5,174 nucleotides of DNA from Candidatus Zixiibacteriota bacterium (GTDB taxonomy: Bacteria > Zixibacteria > MSB-5A5 > GN15 > PGXB01). Positions 1 to 5,174 of this stretch are shown piece after piece. The stretch is from positions 1 to 5,174 of the forward strand of contig JAPLUS010000136.1 of the NCBI GenBank assembly GCA_026397495.1. The letters are read 5' to 3'. A program made the position numbers and the translations under genes. A model generated the notes under the pieces. The model was not told the origin of the DNA. It saw nothing but the letters and a program-made list of their open reading frames with translations, and ran no database searches. Each line of letters starts with the position of its first letter. Positions within the stretch are counted from its first letter, which is position 1.

Positions 1-2
1 AA

Positions 3-200
3 TTGGCGGTGGTAGCGCAGAATAATGGGGTTAATATTTCACGCCCCATGGTGAGAATTGTCGGGAATGAAAAGGGGCCGTATCTCGAATTCCTCGATGC
101 CGACTTGTCGCTTTCGGAGAATGCCGGCCGGCAGATTGTTAGAATCATAGACCCAACCAAATATAATATGGATATAAACAGTATTATTTTGTCAGACTAA
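3..200 (+). CDS. C-terminal end of a probable HD-GYP-type signalling phosphodiesterase (5' partial)
   Basis: This is the last 65 codons of a gene that begins before the window. The frame is open to the left edge, and the first in-frame TTG is an internal leucine codon, not a start. The protein has the pattern that follows the HD-GYP domain in many bacterial response-regulator-type proteins: a short strand, an asparagine-rich turn, then RPMVRIV, an acidic DADLSLSE segment and a final QIVRIIDPTKY. In such proteins this small beta-rich tail follows the metal-dependent domain that breaks down cyclic di-GMP. The catalytic HD and GYP residues would lie outside the window, so activity cannot be judged. 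The gene converges on the minus-strand cluster with only 5 bases between stop codons, and no terminator hairpin was seen there. The family call rests on tail similarity recalled from the family, so it is moderate. Confidence 0.6.
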   Translation: MAVVAQNNGVNISRPMVRIVGNEKGPYLEFLDADLSLSENAGRQIVRIIDPTKYNMDINSIILSD

Positions 201-205
201 GAAAA

Positions 206-802
206 TCAATCTTGGAAATTAAGTGAGACTCTGGCACCGATTCCGGTACCGTCAACCGGCGTAATTTTCAGCGATAGAGTATTTTTTGTCTTTGGGAAAT
301 GGGCCAAATGGGCATCAACATAAGCATCAAACATCGAAATAAATATGGTTACTCCCGTCAACCAGGAACAGAGATTACGATCGTCTTTGGCGCGGCGGTA
401 TTTTTTAAACAAGGGATCCAAGGTTGAGGAATCAGTGGCCGCATCAAAAACCTTTTTAGCATCAGATGTTTTTCTAGCATAATACACTAGCTTTGTAATC
501 AGAATCACTTCTGCTGAAATCACTACCGCCGCCTTGATATATTTCTTGTTTCCTATCTGTCCCCAACCGGGAATCAACATCGATTTAAATAATGCCGCGG
601 TAGGAATTTGGGTCCGCGTGGTATCGAGAGGTTGATCAACGTAGTGCAGATTAACACTATCCCGAGAGGGATCAGAAATGAGGTCTAAGACGGGTTGCTC
701 CGATGACGGTTGATCCTTTAAGACTTGACATAACGCCGGACTTGATGGTATCCCCACTAATAAGACAATCAAAATAGAGGCAATTCTTCCCACCGGATTC
801 AT
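206..802 (-). CDS. DUF5683-family membrane protein, exported N-terminus
   Basis: The product has 198 residues. Residues 1-25 form a Sec-type signal or anchor (basic start, hydrophobic 8-18, then SPALCQ). A low-complexity polar linker runs to about residue 65. The DUF5683 core follows: IPTAALFKSMLIPGWGQIGNKKY (67-89, key motif PGWGQ), a hydrophobic segment at about 91-108, a charged KKYRRAKDDRN stretch (133-143) and a second hydrophobic segment with MFDAYVDAHL (157-166). The tail (175-197) alternates like beta strands. The family has no established biochemical role, and it is common in Bacteroidetes and related phyla. The ATG overlaps the stop of the upstream kinase-like gene as ATGA, so it is probably translationally coupled. 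It is the last gene of the cluster. The family assignment is firm; the function is unknown. Confidence 0.85.
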   Translation of the reverse strand: MNPVGRIASILIVLLVGIPSSPALCQVLKDQPSSEQPVLDLISDPSRDSVNLHYVDQPLDTTRTQIPTAALFKSMLIPGWGQIGNKKYIKAAVVISAEVILITKLVYYARKTSDAKKVFDAATDSSTLDPLFKKYRRAKDDRNLCSWLTGVTIFISMFDAYVDAHLAHFPKTKNTLSLKITPVDGTGIGARVSLNFQD

Positions 803-1587
803 TTCTTCACTTTTTGGAAAATTATGATTTTTTTCTCAAAAATTTCTATATCCAAAGTCGGTGATTGATGTTCAATTATTTCTCCGTCGATATAGAGTTT
901 TTTGCCCAAGACGGGAGAGATTGATATCCTTTCGCCGCGAAACATCCTTATCTCGTCAGAATAAATATATTTTCTTTTGTACAGGTGGCGAATAAAGCTT
1001 GAAAGAATTGATTTTCCCTGCTTAAAATCAAAAATGACCTCTCCCTTGCCGTCGTCATCTATCGAGGAGGGTGTTAGCGGAAGCCCGATGCTGTAAGGGA
1101 GCAAATTAATGTTGATGATCAAGGGAGTCAAATCGAACTGGAAGGCATCAATTTTGACCGATAGCGGCATGGGCGTAACCGCTGCGGCCGCCTGCGCCGC
1201 ATAACGGGATAAGCTGATGGCAAAATGGGGCATTCCCTTATGGCTGATAATTTCAAAGAGCTCCGGGATTAAGCCCAACCCGATCGAGCCAAGAAAAAAT
1301 CTTCCTGAGGCCAAACCGTGGTCAATCCGCCGGCTTTGATGCGACAAAATATGCTCTGTTGCCCGGGCGATATCCGGCTCCCCATAAAGTGATCTATAAA
1401 TATTGTTGAAGCGACCAAGAGGGAAAATTCCCAACCCCGTGAACCTGCGGATTAAATGCTGGGCAACCGTGCTGACTGTACCATCGCCGCCGCAAGCAAT
1501 AATACCGGTTGGTCGCCGGTGATTTAGGACCAGATAAAATACCGGCTGGTAGGGAGGTCTATAATTTCTTCCTTGGGGTCTATTCAT
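799..1587 (-). CDS. Diacylglycerol kinase-family lipid kinase (YegS/DgkB-like), N-terminally short
   Basis: The 262-residue protein has the DAGK catalytic fold. It carries GGDGT (33-37) for nucleotide binding, PLGRFNN (56-62) where most relatives have a GTxND-type loop, RIDHG (87-91) with the conserved Asp at 89, a glycine-rich FFLGSIGLG stretch (97-105), DDDGKGEVIF (177-186), and YIDGE (232-236), whose Glu matches the general base of DgkB. These enzymes use ATP to phosphorylate diacylglycerol or related lipids at the inner membrane. GGDGT lies near residue 67 in typical members, so about 30 N-terminal residues, including the usual NPxSG strand, are missing. No upstream start can restore them: an in-frame TAA lies four codons before the ATG. 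Its start overlaps the end of the DUF3108-like gene by 8 bases and its stop overlaps the DUF5683 gene by 4. The family is certain; activity and substrate are not. Confidence 0.85.
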   Translation of the reverse strand: MNRPQGRNYRPPYQPVFYLVLNHRRPTGIIACGGDGTVSTVAQHLIRRFTGLGIFPLGRFNNIYRSLYGEPDIARATEHILSHQSRRIDHGLASGRFFLGSIGLGLIPELFEIISHKGMPHFAISLSRYAAQAAAAVTPMPLSVKIDAFQFDLTPLIININLLPYSIGLPLTPSSIDDDGKGEVIFDFKQGKSILSSFIRHLYKRKYIYSDEIRMFRGERISISPVLGKKLYIDGEIIEHQSPTLDIEIFEKKIIIFQKVKK

Positions 1588-2329
1588 ACTTCTGCAGGAT
1601 TATAGTTGATATTGGCTTACCGGATAAGGAATCGAGAGCCTCCAGCCTTATTGGCAGGCGCCCCTTTTCCTTGCTATAATAAACATAGCTGGTTCCCCCC
1701 GCCATAGTCTTGACTTTATAACAGACGAAAACACCCGCCGGAACCGTAACCGTCCCCTCGCCGACAACCGAATCGGCCATATCTAGGATAGAAAAATATG
1801 GAGGTGTAATAGCGAACATATCAATCATATGGTATTGGTGGCCACTTCCCATTTTAAAATCGGAATTGCGGCAGGTGAGAAAGGCTCCCACACAGGTAGT
1901 CAGGTCGTTTGTCAGGAGTCGTTTTTCGGAAGGTATAATCGGGTTATTGGAGCTAATTGCAAGACTATCGCCATTTGCCCGGGCAATAATTGAAATGAAA
2001 TTGGTGCCGAGCTGTTGTGCGGCTTCAGGGGGCAGTGTGAAATAATTTTCGGAGGAAACTAATTTCATGTCGGCAGCTCGATACTTCTCGATGGACTTAA
2101 TTGTCACCGTCTGCTCTGGTATCTCCGTGGTTTGAGTAACAGTAAAGAGATCACCGGAACTCACCGCCCTGGAGACCTCTAAATGAATATAGCTTTTCAC
2201 TTCGGTAGGACCATAAAGAGTTATTTCATATAAGACCTTTTCCGATTTTCCGATTGGCCAATCGGCAGAAAAACTTCCCGCCCAGAGGGTTGTCGCCAAA
2301 AAGGAAAAAACCAGAAATTGAACCAGCAT
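1580..2329 (-). CDS. DUF3108-like exported protein
   Basis: The product has 249 residues from the chosen ATG. Residues 1-17 are a hydrophobic Sec signal, with cleavage probably between 17 and 22. The mature part is predicted to be rich in beta strands. It opens with the SEKVLYEITLYG segment (29-40) and ends with TVTVPAGVFVCYKVKT (193-208), then YVYYSKEKGRLPIRLE (215-230). That closing pattern, an aGxFxCyKV strand followed by a YYSxxKGRLPIR strand, is typical of DUF3108 periplasmic proteins. Their function is not established. No catalytic motif is visible. There are four cysteines (146, 153, 203 and one in the family-typical strand region only), so no confident disulfide pairing can be proposed. 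An in-frame TTG five codons upstream was rejected because the ribosome binding site lies inside that extension. It is the first gene of the three-gene overlapping group after the 66-base gap. Confidence is good for an exported protein and moderate-to-good for the family. Confidence 0.72.
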   Translation of the reverse strand: MLVQFLVFSFLATTLWAGSFSADWPIGKSEKVLYEITLYGPTEVKSYIHLEVSRAVSSGDLFTVTQTTEIPEQTVTIKSIEKYRAADMKLVSSENYFTLPPEAAQQLGTNFISIIARANGDSLAISSNNPIIPSEKRLLTNDLTTCVGAFLTCRNSDFKMGSGHQYHMIDMFAITPPYFSILDMADSVVGEGTVTVPAGVFVCYKVKTMAGGTSYVYYSKEKGRLPIRLEALDSLSGKPISTIILQKYE

Positions 2330-2333
2330 AATT

Positions 2334-2341
2334 TCACCTTT
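2334..2341 (-). promoter_or_regulatory. Ribosome binding site that decides the DUF3108-like gene start
   Basis: Read on the minus strand, AAAGGTGA ends 4 bases before the ATG at 2329-2327. This is a strong Shine-Dalgarno-like match at suitable spacing. It overlaps the codons of the longer TTG-started reading, which argues that the ATG is the true start. Confidence 0.75.
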
Positions 2342-2358
2342 CAAGGATTAATAATTAC

Positions 2359-2390
2359 AGTATATACTCCATTTCCAGTGGAGTTCGCAA
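2359..2390 (-). promoter_or_regulatory. Possible weak promoter in the 66-base gap before the DUF3108-like gene
   Basis: On the minus strand a TTGCGA box (2390-2385) is followed, after 18 bases, by TATATA (2366-2361). An overlapping TATACT (2364-2359) is a better -10 match but has a 20-base spacer. This is the only intergenic stretch inside the cluster long enough to hold a promoter. It could give the last three genes separate transcription. Such matches are common by chance in AT-rich gaps, so the call is tentative. Confidence 0.3.
2366..2384. repeat. Short inverted repeat ACTCCA-N7-TGGAGT
   Basis: Two perfect 6-base arms are separated by 7 bases, in the gap between the DUF6599 and DUF3108-like genes. 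The repeat fills the spacer between the possible -35 and -10 boxes, so it could be an operator. It could also form a small RNA hairpin. No run of T follows on either strand, so it does not look like a standard intrinsic terminator. Confidence 0.4.
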
Positions 2391-2395
2391 GCGAT

Positions 2396-3313
2396 TTATT
2401 GAAGAGAATCTAACCAATTAGCAAGAAATCTCTTATGGGTCTCGTTATATTTGACCATTCCGAGCAATCTCCCCTTTTTCAATCCGGCAATAATCCGGCC
2501 ATAGAGATAATCATCAACAATAAAGACTTTGGCCGAATCGTAACTCAAACTGTCCGGGGCCGGCTCAGCCTTTTTGATAGCCGAGGCACTCTCCAACCAT
2601 TGCAAATATTTTTCGCCCGTCTGGTCGGAAGAGAAAAAGAGGGTTACCGTGTCGCCGTCAAGAAGATATTTCTGACTGAAAAAACAGGGGAGAAATTTAT
2701 AGTCTAAAAATGCTTGGGAGTAATATTTGTCGGTGCTGCCGATAACACTGCTGTCGGGGAAAAGCGAGAATGCACCGGGATGCTTTTTATCACCCGGAAG
2801 TATCTTGTCTATTTCTCCCGCCAGGGTGGCCAGCGCCCGATTGGTCGTTTCCGATTCCTCATACCCTAATAGTCTGACCAAATATGCCCCCTTGACAAAG
2901 ATTACACTACCGGGGCCGGTGAATCCCTCTGTTCCTATCCGGGCCAGGGAGAGTTTTTCCGGTCGAAATATGGTATATAAACCATAAGCGTCAATATCAT
3001 TATCAAAACGGTAGATATCAGCGACTAATTCGCTTGCACCACTCTTATAATTAGCGGTAGCTACCTCAATAAAATTGTACTGCTGATATATCTCAGCGCC
3101 GCCGGCAATATACTCCCATAGTATCTGGCCGGCAAAAATTCTAATATCCGACGATCGAACCAGATCGGCTCCTTCGATTTTATCCGGCAAGAATTGCCGA
3201 GCACTTAATGTCTCTTCACCCTTTTTGCCGCAGCCATAAAATATATTCGTCATCATCAGACACAGAAGTAACCGAGTTAATATTTTTATTATTTGTGAGC
3301 TATAATGCTTCAT
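2396..3313 (-). CDS. DUF6599-type probable lipoprotein
   Basis: The product has 305 residues. The N-terminus has basic residues, a hydrophobic stretch (11-26) and Cys28 in the context IFYGC, followed by GKKGEE. It resembles a lipoprotein signal, though Phe at -3 is not a typical lipobox residue. The body matches the DUF6599 pattern: LWEYIAGGAEIYQQYNF (65-81), a strand with VADIYRFD (97-104), then DAYGLYTIFRP (108-118), a GTEGFTGPGSVIFVKGAYLV segment (127-146), and a repeat-like second half with VTLFFSS (223-229). The family has no assigned activity. The frame stays open 64 codons further upstream, but that extension lies inside the preceding gene and lacks a signal sequence. The ATG at 3313 gives a proper export signal and a 14-base overlap with the upstream iron-sulfur gene, which suggests translational coupling. 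AGGTTGA about 7 bases before the ATG may act as the ribosome binding site. It probably sits in the envelope and works with the upstream membrane redox protein. Confidence 0.8.
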   Translation of the reverse strand: MKHYSSQIIKILTRLLLCLMMTNIFYGCGKKGEETLSARQFLPDKIEGADLVRSSDIRIFAGQILWEYIAGGAEIYQQYNFIEVATANYKSGASELVADIYRFDNDIDAYGLYTIFRPEKLSLARIGTEGFTGPGSVIFVKGAYLVRLLGYEESETTNRALATLAGEIDKILPGDKKHPGAFSLFPDSSVIGSTDKYYSQAFLDYKFLPCFFSQKYLLDGDTVTLFFSSDQTGEKYLQWLESASAIKKAEPAPDSLSYDSAKVFIVDDYLYGRIIAGLKKGRLLGMVKYNETHKRFLANWLDSLQ

Positions 3314-4841
3314 ATAGGTCAACCTGCGGCTGTTTAACGGCGATCGGTGTGCCCAGACGATCATAAACATTTTCCTCGCGCGAGTATATGGCTCTGGTAG
3401 GGCACCATCTTTTGCAGATAAAACAGGATTTCGCCATCGCCCAGGGGAGGCATCTTCCCTTATCAATGAAAGCCGTTCCAATTCGAGTCGGAGGCGTGGC
3501 TTCATCGCCCAGTTTTTTCTTCAGCGTCAGTTCCGTAATGGCTCCGGTTGGACAAGCCTGACCGCATAGGGTACAGGTCAATTCGCAATAACCTATTCTT
3601 GGAATAAGAATAGGGCTCCAGATTCCCTCCAGGCCGGCTTCAAGAAAGGTCGGGTGCAGGGCATTATTGGGGCAAACCCGCATACATTGGCCGCAGCGGA
3701 TACAGCGGGCAAGGAAACGTTCTTCACTTTCTGCTCCGGGGGGACGTATCAACAGCGGGTTGGCATTGACCGATAAAACATCGCCTGAGCGTATTAAGGG
3801 AAGCAGCAGGGCTCCGCCTGCCAGCGACGCGATCACCTTTCGACGGGAAATATCAACCACCGGTGTGCCGGTCGGATTTGCTACGGAGTCTTTCTGAGCG
3901 GGGAAGAATTTAAATTTCAGTGCCGATTCCGGGCAAACGACTTGACAATTTAGGCAAAGATGGCATTCGGCCTGACGCCAAACCGAACCGATATCGGGGT
4001 TATCAGCCCCCTGACAATGCACCAGACATTTATTACAGCTATTACAGACTGATTCATCCTTTTTTAATCCGAAGATGGCATAGCGGGAAAATAAGCCAAG
4101 CATTGCTCCCAATGGGCAAATACCGCGGCACCAGAAGCGGGTGAATATTCGGTTGAGTAAAAGCACGATAATTAAGAGCAATCCGATACTAAAGATAGCA
4201 TGAAAATGAACTTGCCGAAACGCCAATAAAAACGGAGAAATAACATTATATACAAATTGAGATACCGCACTGAGCTCGGAAATATCGAAAGATTTCACCC
4301 ACTGAAGAAGGCTCGCGGCGGCCGTGTGAAGCGTTGGCAAAACAGCGATTCCCAGGGAGCGTGCCAAAAATGGTAAAGGGTCAAGAAGCCCAATCTGAAG
4401 TGTCCCCACCAGGGCCGCCGTTAAAAAAAAGAAAAATATATAATATTTGATTCTCTGGTATTTTTTATAGCGGTTGGAGTCAATTATTGATTCTCCTTTT
4501 CGGCGAAGGCGTCCCGAAGGGATTTCCGAAATTAGATGATTTAATGTTCCCAGCGGGCAGACCCAGCCGCAGAAAAAGCGGCCCAAGAATATGGTCGGGA
4601 TTAAGATTACCAACGCCCAGAGTAATCCCTGGTATAGACTGCGAGTGGCCAGCATTACTCCCAGCGCCGTCAACGGATCAAATTGCAGGGCGATTGAAAC
4701 CGGATAGGGGAGATAAATTTCGCCGAAATTAGAAGCGTCGAAATTGACTTCAAAATTTGTCTTTAGAATGAGCCAGAAAAAAATCAGGAAAAAGACAATT
4801 TGAGAAAGACGGCGAAGATTTCTGACATTCTTGATAGTCAT
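3300..4841 (-). CDS. NapH-NapG-like fused membrane polyferredoxin
   Basis: The 513-residue protein fuses two families. The NapH-like half has membrane segments at about 12-27, 72-88, 132-152 and 212-232, perhaps with more between. It carries the two loop motifs GRFFCGWVCPLG (C91, C95) and FWCRGICPLG (C238, C242), then two [4Fe-4S] quartets (C266/269/272/276 and C293/296/299/303). Next comes ISRRKVIASL plus a hydrophobic run (331-350), which resembles a Tat signal. The NapG-like half has three further quartets: C380/383/386/390, C419/423/426/430 and C464/473/476/480. NapG and NapH pass electrons from quinol towards periplasmic nitrate reductase, but related proteins serve other redox partners and no napA is present here, so the partner is unknown. 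The ATG at 4841 gives the family-typical start (RNLRRLSQ then a membrane segment). No strong ribosome binding site precedes it. The 38-base gap to the prenyltransferase gene shows no terminator. Confidence 0.9.
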   Translation of the reverse strand: MTIKNVRNLRRLSQIVFFLIFFWLILKTNFEVNFDASNFGEIYLPYPVSIALQFDPLTALGVMLATRSLYQGLLWALVILIPTIFLGRFFCGWVCPLGTLNHLISEIPSGRLRRKGESIIDSNRYKKYQRIKYYIFFFFLTAALVGTLQIGLLDPLPFLARSLGIAVLPTLHTAAASLLQWVKSFDISELSAVSQFVYNVISPFLLAFRQVHFHAIFSIGLLLIIVLLLNRIFTRFWCRGICPLGAMLGLFSRYAIFGLKKDESVCNSCNKCLVHCQGADNPDIGSVWRQAECHLCLNCQVVCPESALKFKFFPAQKDSVANPTGTPVVDISRRKVIASLAGGALLLPLIRSGDVLSVNANPLLIRPPGAESEERFLARCIRCGQCMRVCPNNALHPTFLEAGLEGIWSPILIPRIGYCELTCTLCGQACPTGAITELTLKKKLGDEATPPTRIGTAFIDKGRCLPWAMAKSCFICKRWCPTRAIYSREENVYDRLGTPIAVKQPQVDLYEAL

Positions 4842-4879
4842 GTGGCCATTTCTTTATTTCAGCTAATAAGAAAAGGTTT

Positions 4880-5173
4880 CTATAAAATATATAGAATAAT
4901 TATCACCGATGCAAGCCAAAGGAGAACATCCAGAAGCAGAGGCAGATCGGTTAGAAGTAAATTTGTGGGAGAACCGCCACCTTCTTCCTTGTGAATCAGA
5001 TAGAGGTATCTAAATATCCCGTAGATAACAAAGGGCACGGTAACATATAAGTAGTCAGTATGCAGTTTGGCTTTGACCTCAGATGAAACCGCATAGAAAA
5101 GATAGGTAATGACCGTCGAAGCCGTTACGACTCCGATAAGTTGGTCTAAGAGATAAGCGGAGTAATTTGCGAG
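4880..5173 (-). CDS. UbiA-family decaprenyl-phosphate phosphoribosyltransferase-like protein, C-terminal part
   Basis: These 97 residues run in from beyond the right edge, so the start and the Asp-rich prenyl-phosphate and Mg2+ binding motifs are not seen. The visible part is membrane-rich. It has ANYSAYLLDQLIGVVTAST (2-20), then TVPFVIYGIFRYLYLIHKEE (45-64), GGGSPTNLLLTDLPLLLDV (65-83) and a final hydrophobic segment ending in ILYIL. The PFVxYGIFRYLYL and GGxPTxLLLTDxPLLL pattern is typical of the subfamily that attaches phosphoribose from PRPP to polyprenyl phosphate. In mycobacteria that is a step towards the arabinose donor for the cell wall. In a non-actinobacterial genome the product would more likely feed another polyprenol-linked sugar pathway. 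The same strand and the 38-base spacing suggest cotranscription with the NapGH-like gene, though a functional link is not obvious. Confidence 0.85.
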   Translation of the reverse strand, partial: LANYSAYLLDQLIGVVTASTVITYLFYAVSSEVKAKLHTDYLYVTVPFVIYGIFRYLYLIHKEEGGGSPTNLLLTDLPLLLDVLLWLASVIIILYIL

Positions 5174-5174
5174 A

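Noticed and set aside
2330..2344. TTG start adding five residues to the DUF3108-like protein
   Set aside because: The extension encodes the ribosome binding site AAAGGTGA that serves the ATG at 2329.
2435..2987. Two plus-strand open frames of 90 and 86 codons
   Set aside because: Both lie antisense within the DUF6599 gene and show no recognisable family pattern or ribosome binding site.
3314..3505. A 64-codon N-terminal extension of the DUF6599 gene
   Set aside because: It lies entirely inside the NapGH-like gene, is charged and shows no export signal. The start at 3313 gives a lipoprotein-like signal.
3667..4732. Plus-strand open frames antisense to the NapGH-like gene
   Set aside because: The cysteine-rich minus-strand protein is clearly real; the antisense products are rich in Pro, Arg and Ser and look like shadows.
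3300..4841. A periplasmic nitrate reductase (nap) operon
   Set aside because: Only the NapG/NapH-like fusion is present; no catalytic or cytochrome subunit is seen, and the neighbours are unrelated to nitrate reduction.
4838..4849. Three-codon minus-strand mini-ORF (ATGGCCACATGA) overlapping the NapGH-like start
   Set aside because: It could in principle affect translation, but so short an ORF arises easily by chance and no ribosome binding site marks it.
4800..4994. Plus-strand 64-codon open frame
   Set aside because: It spans the start of the NapGH-like gene and the end of the prenyltransferase gene on the other strand, and its product resembles no family.

Overview
The window looks like a stretch of chromosome from a Gram-negative-type bacterium. 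Lipoprotein, Sec-type and Tat-like export signals are present, and DUF5683, DUF6599 and DUF3108-type envelope proteins sit together. That mix fits the FCB group (for example Zixibacteria-like lineages), but this placement is inference from family content only. No rRNA, tRNA, CRISPR array, insertion sequence or phage gene was seen.

Layout: six of the seven genes lie on the minus strand and read from right to left. At the right edge is the C-terminal end of a UbiA-family prenyltransferase of the decaprenyl-phosphate phosphoribosyltransferase type (4880-5173). After a 38-base gap comes a 513-residue membrane iron-sulfur protein that fuses a NapH-like half to a NapG-like half (3300-4841). Its end overlaps by 14 bases a DUF6599-type lipoprotein (2396-3313). 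A 66-base gap with a possible weak promoter follows. Then come three overlapping genes: an exported DUF3108-like protein (1580-2329), an N-terminally short diacylglycerol-kinase-family protein (799-1587) and a DUF5683 membrane protein (206-802). At the left edge, convergent and only 5 bases away, is the plus-strand C-terminus of what looks like an HD-GYP-type protein (3-200).

How the genes may work together: the NapGH fusion and the DUF6599 lipoprotein look like a translationally coupled pair, plausibly a quinol-linked electron-transfer module with its own envelope partner. No nitrate reductase gene is visible. The three downstream genes form a second tight group with an envelope and lipid flavour. 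Most of the window consists of recognisable but functionally poorly described families. The best candidate for an undescribed system is the NapGH-fusion/DUF6599 pair.
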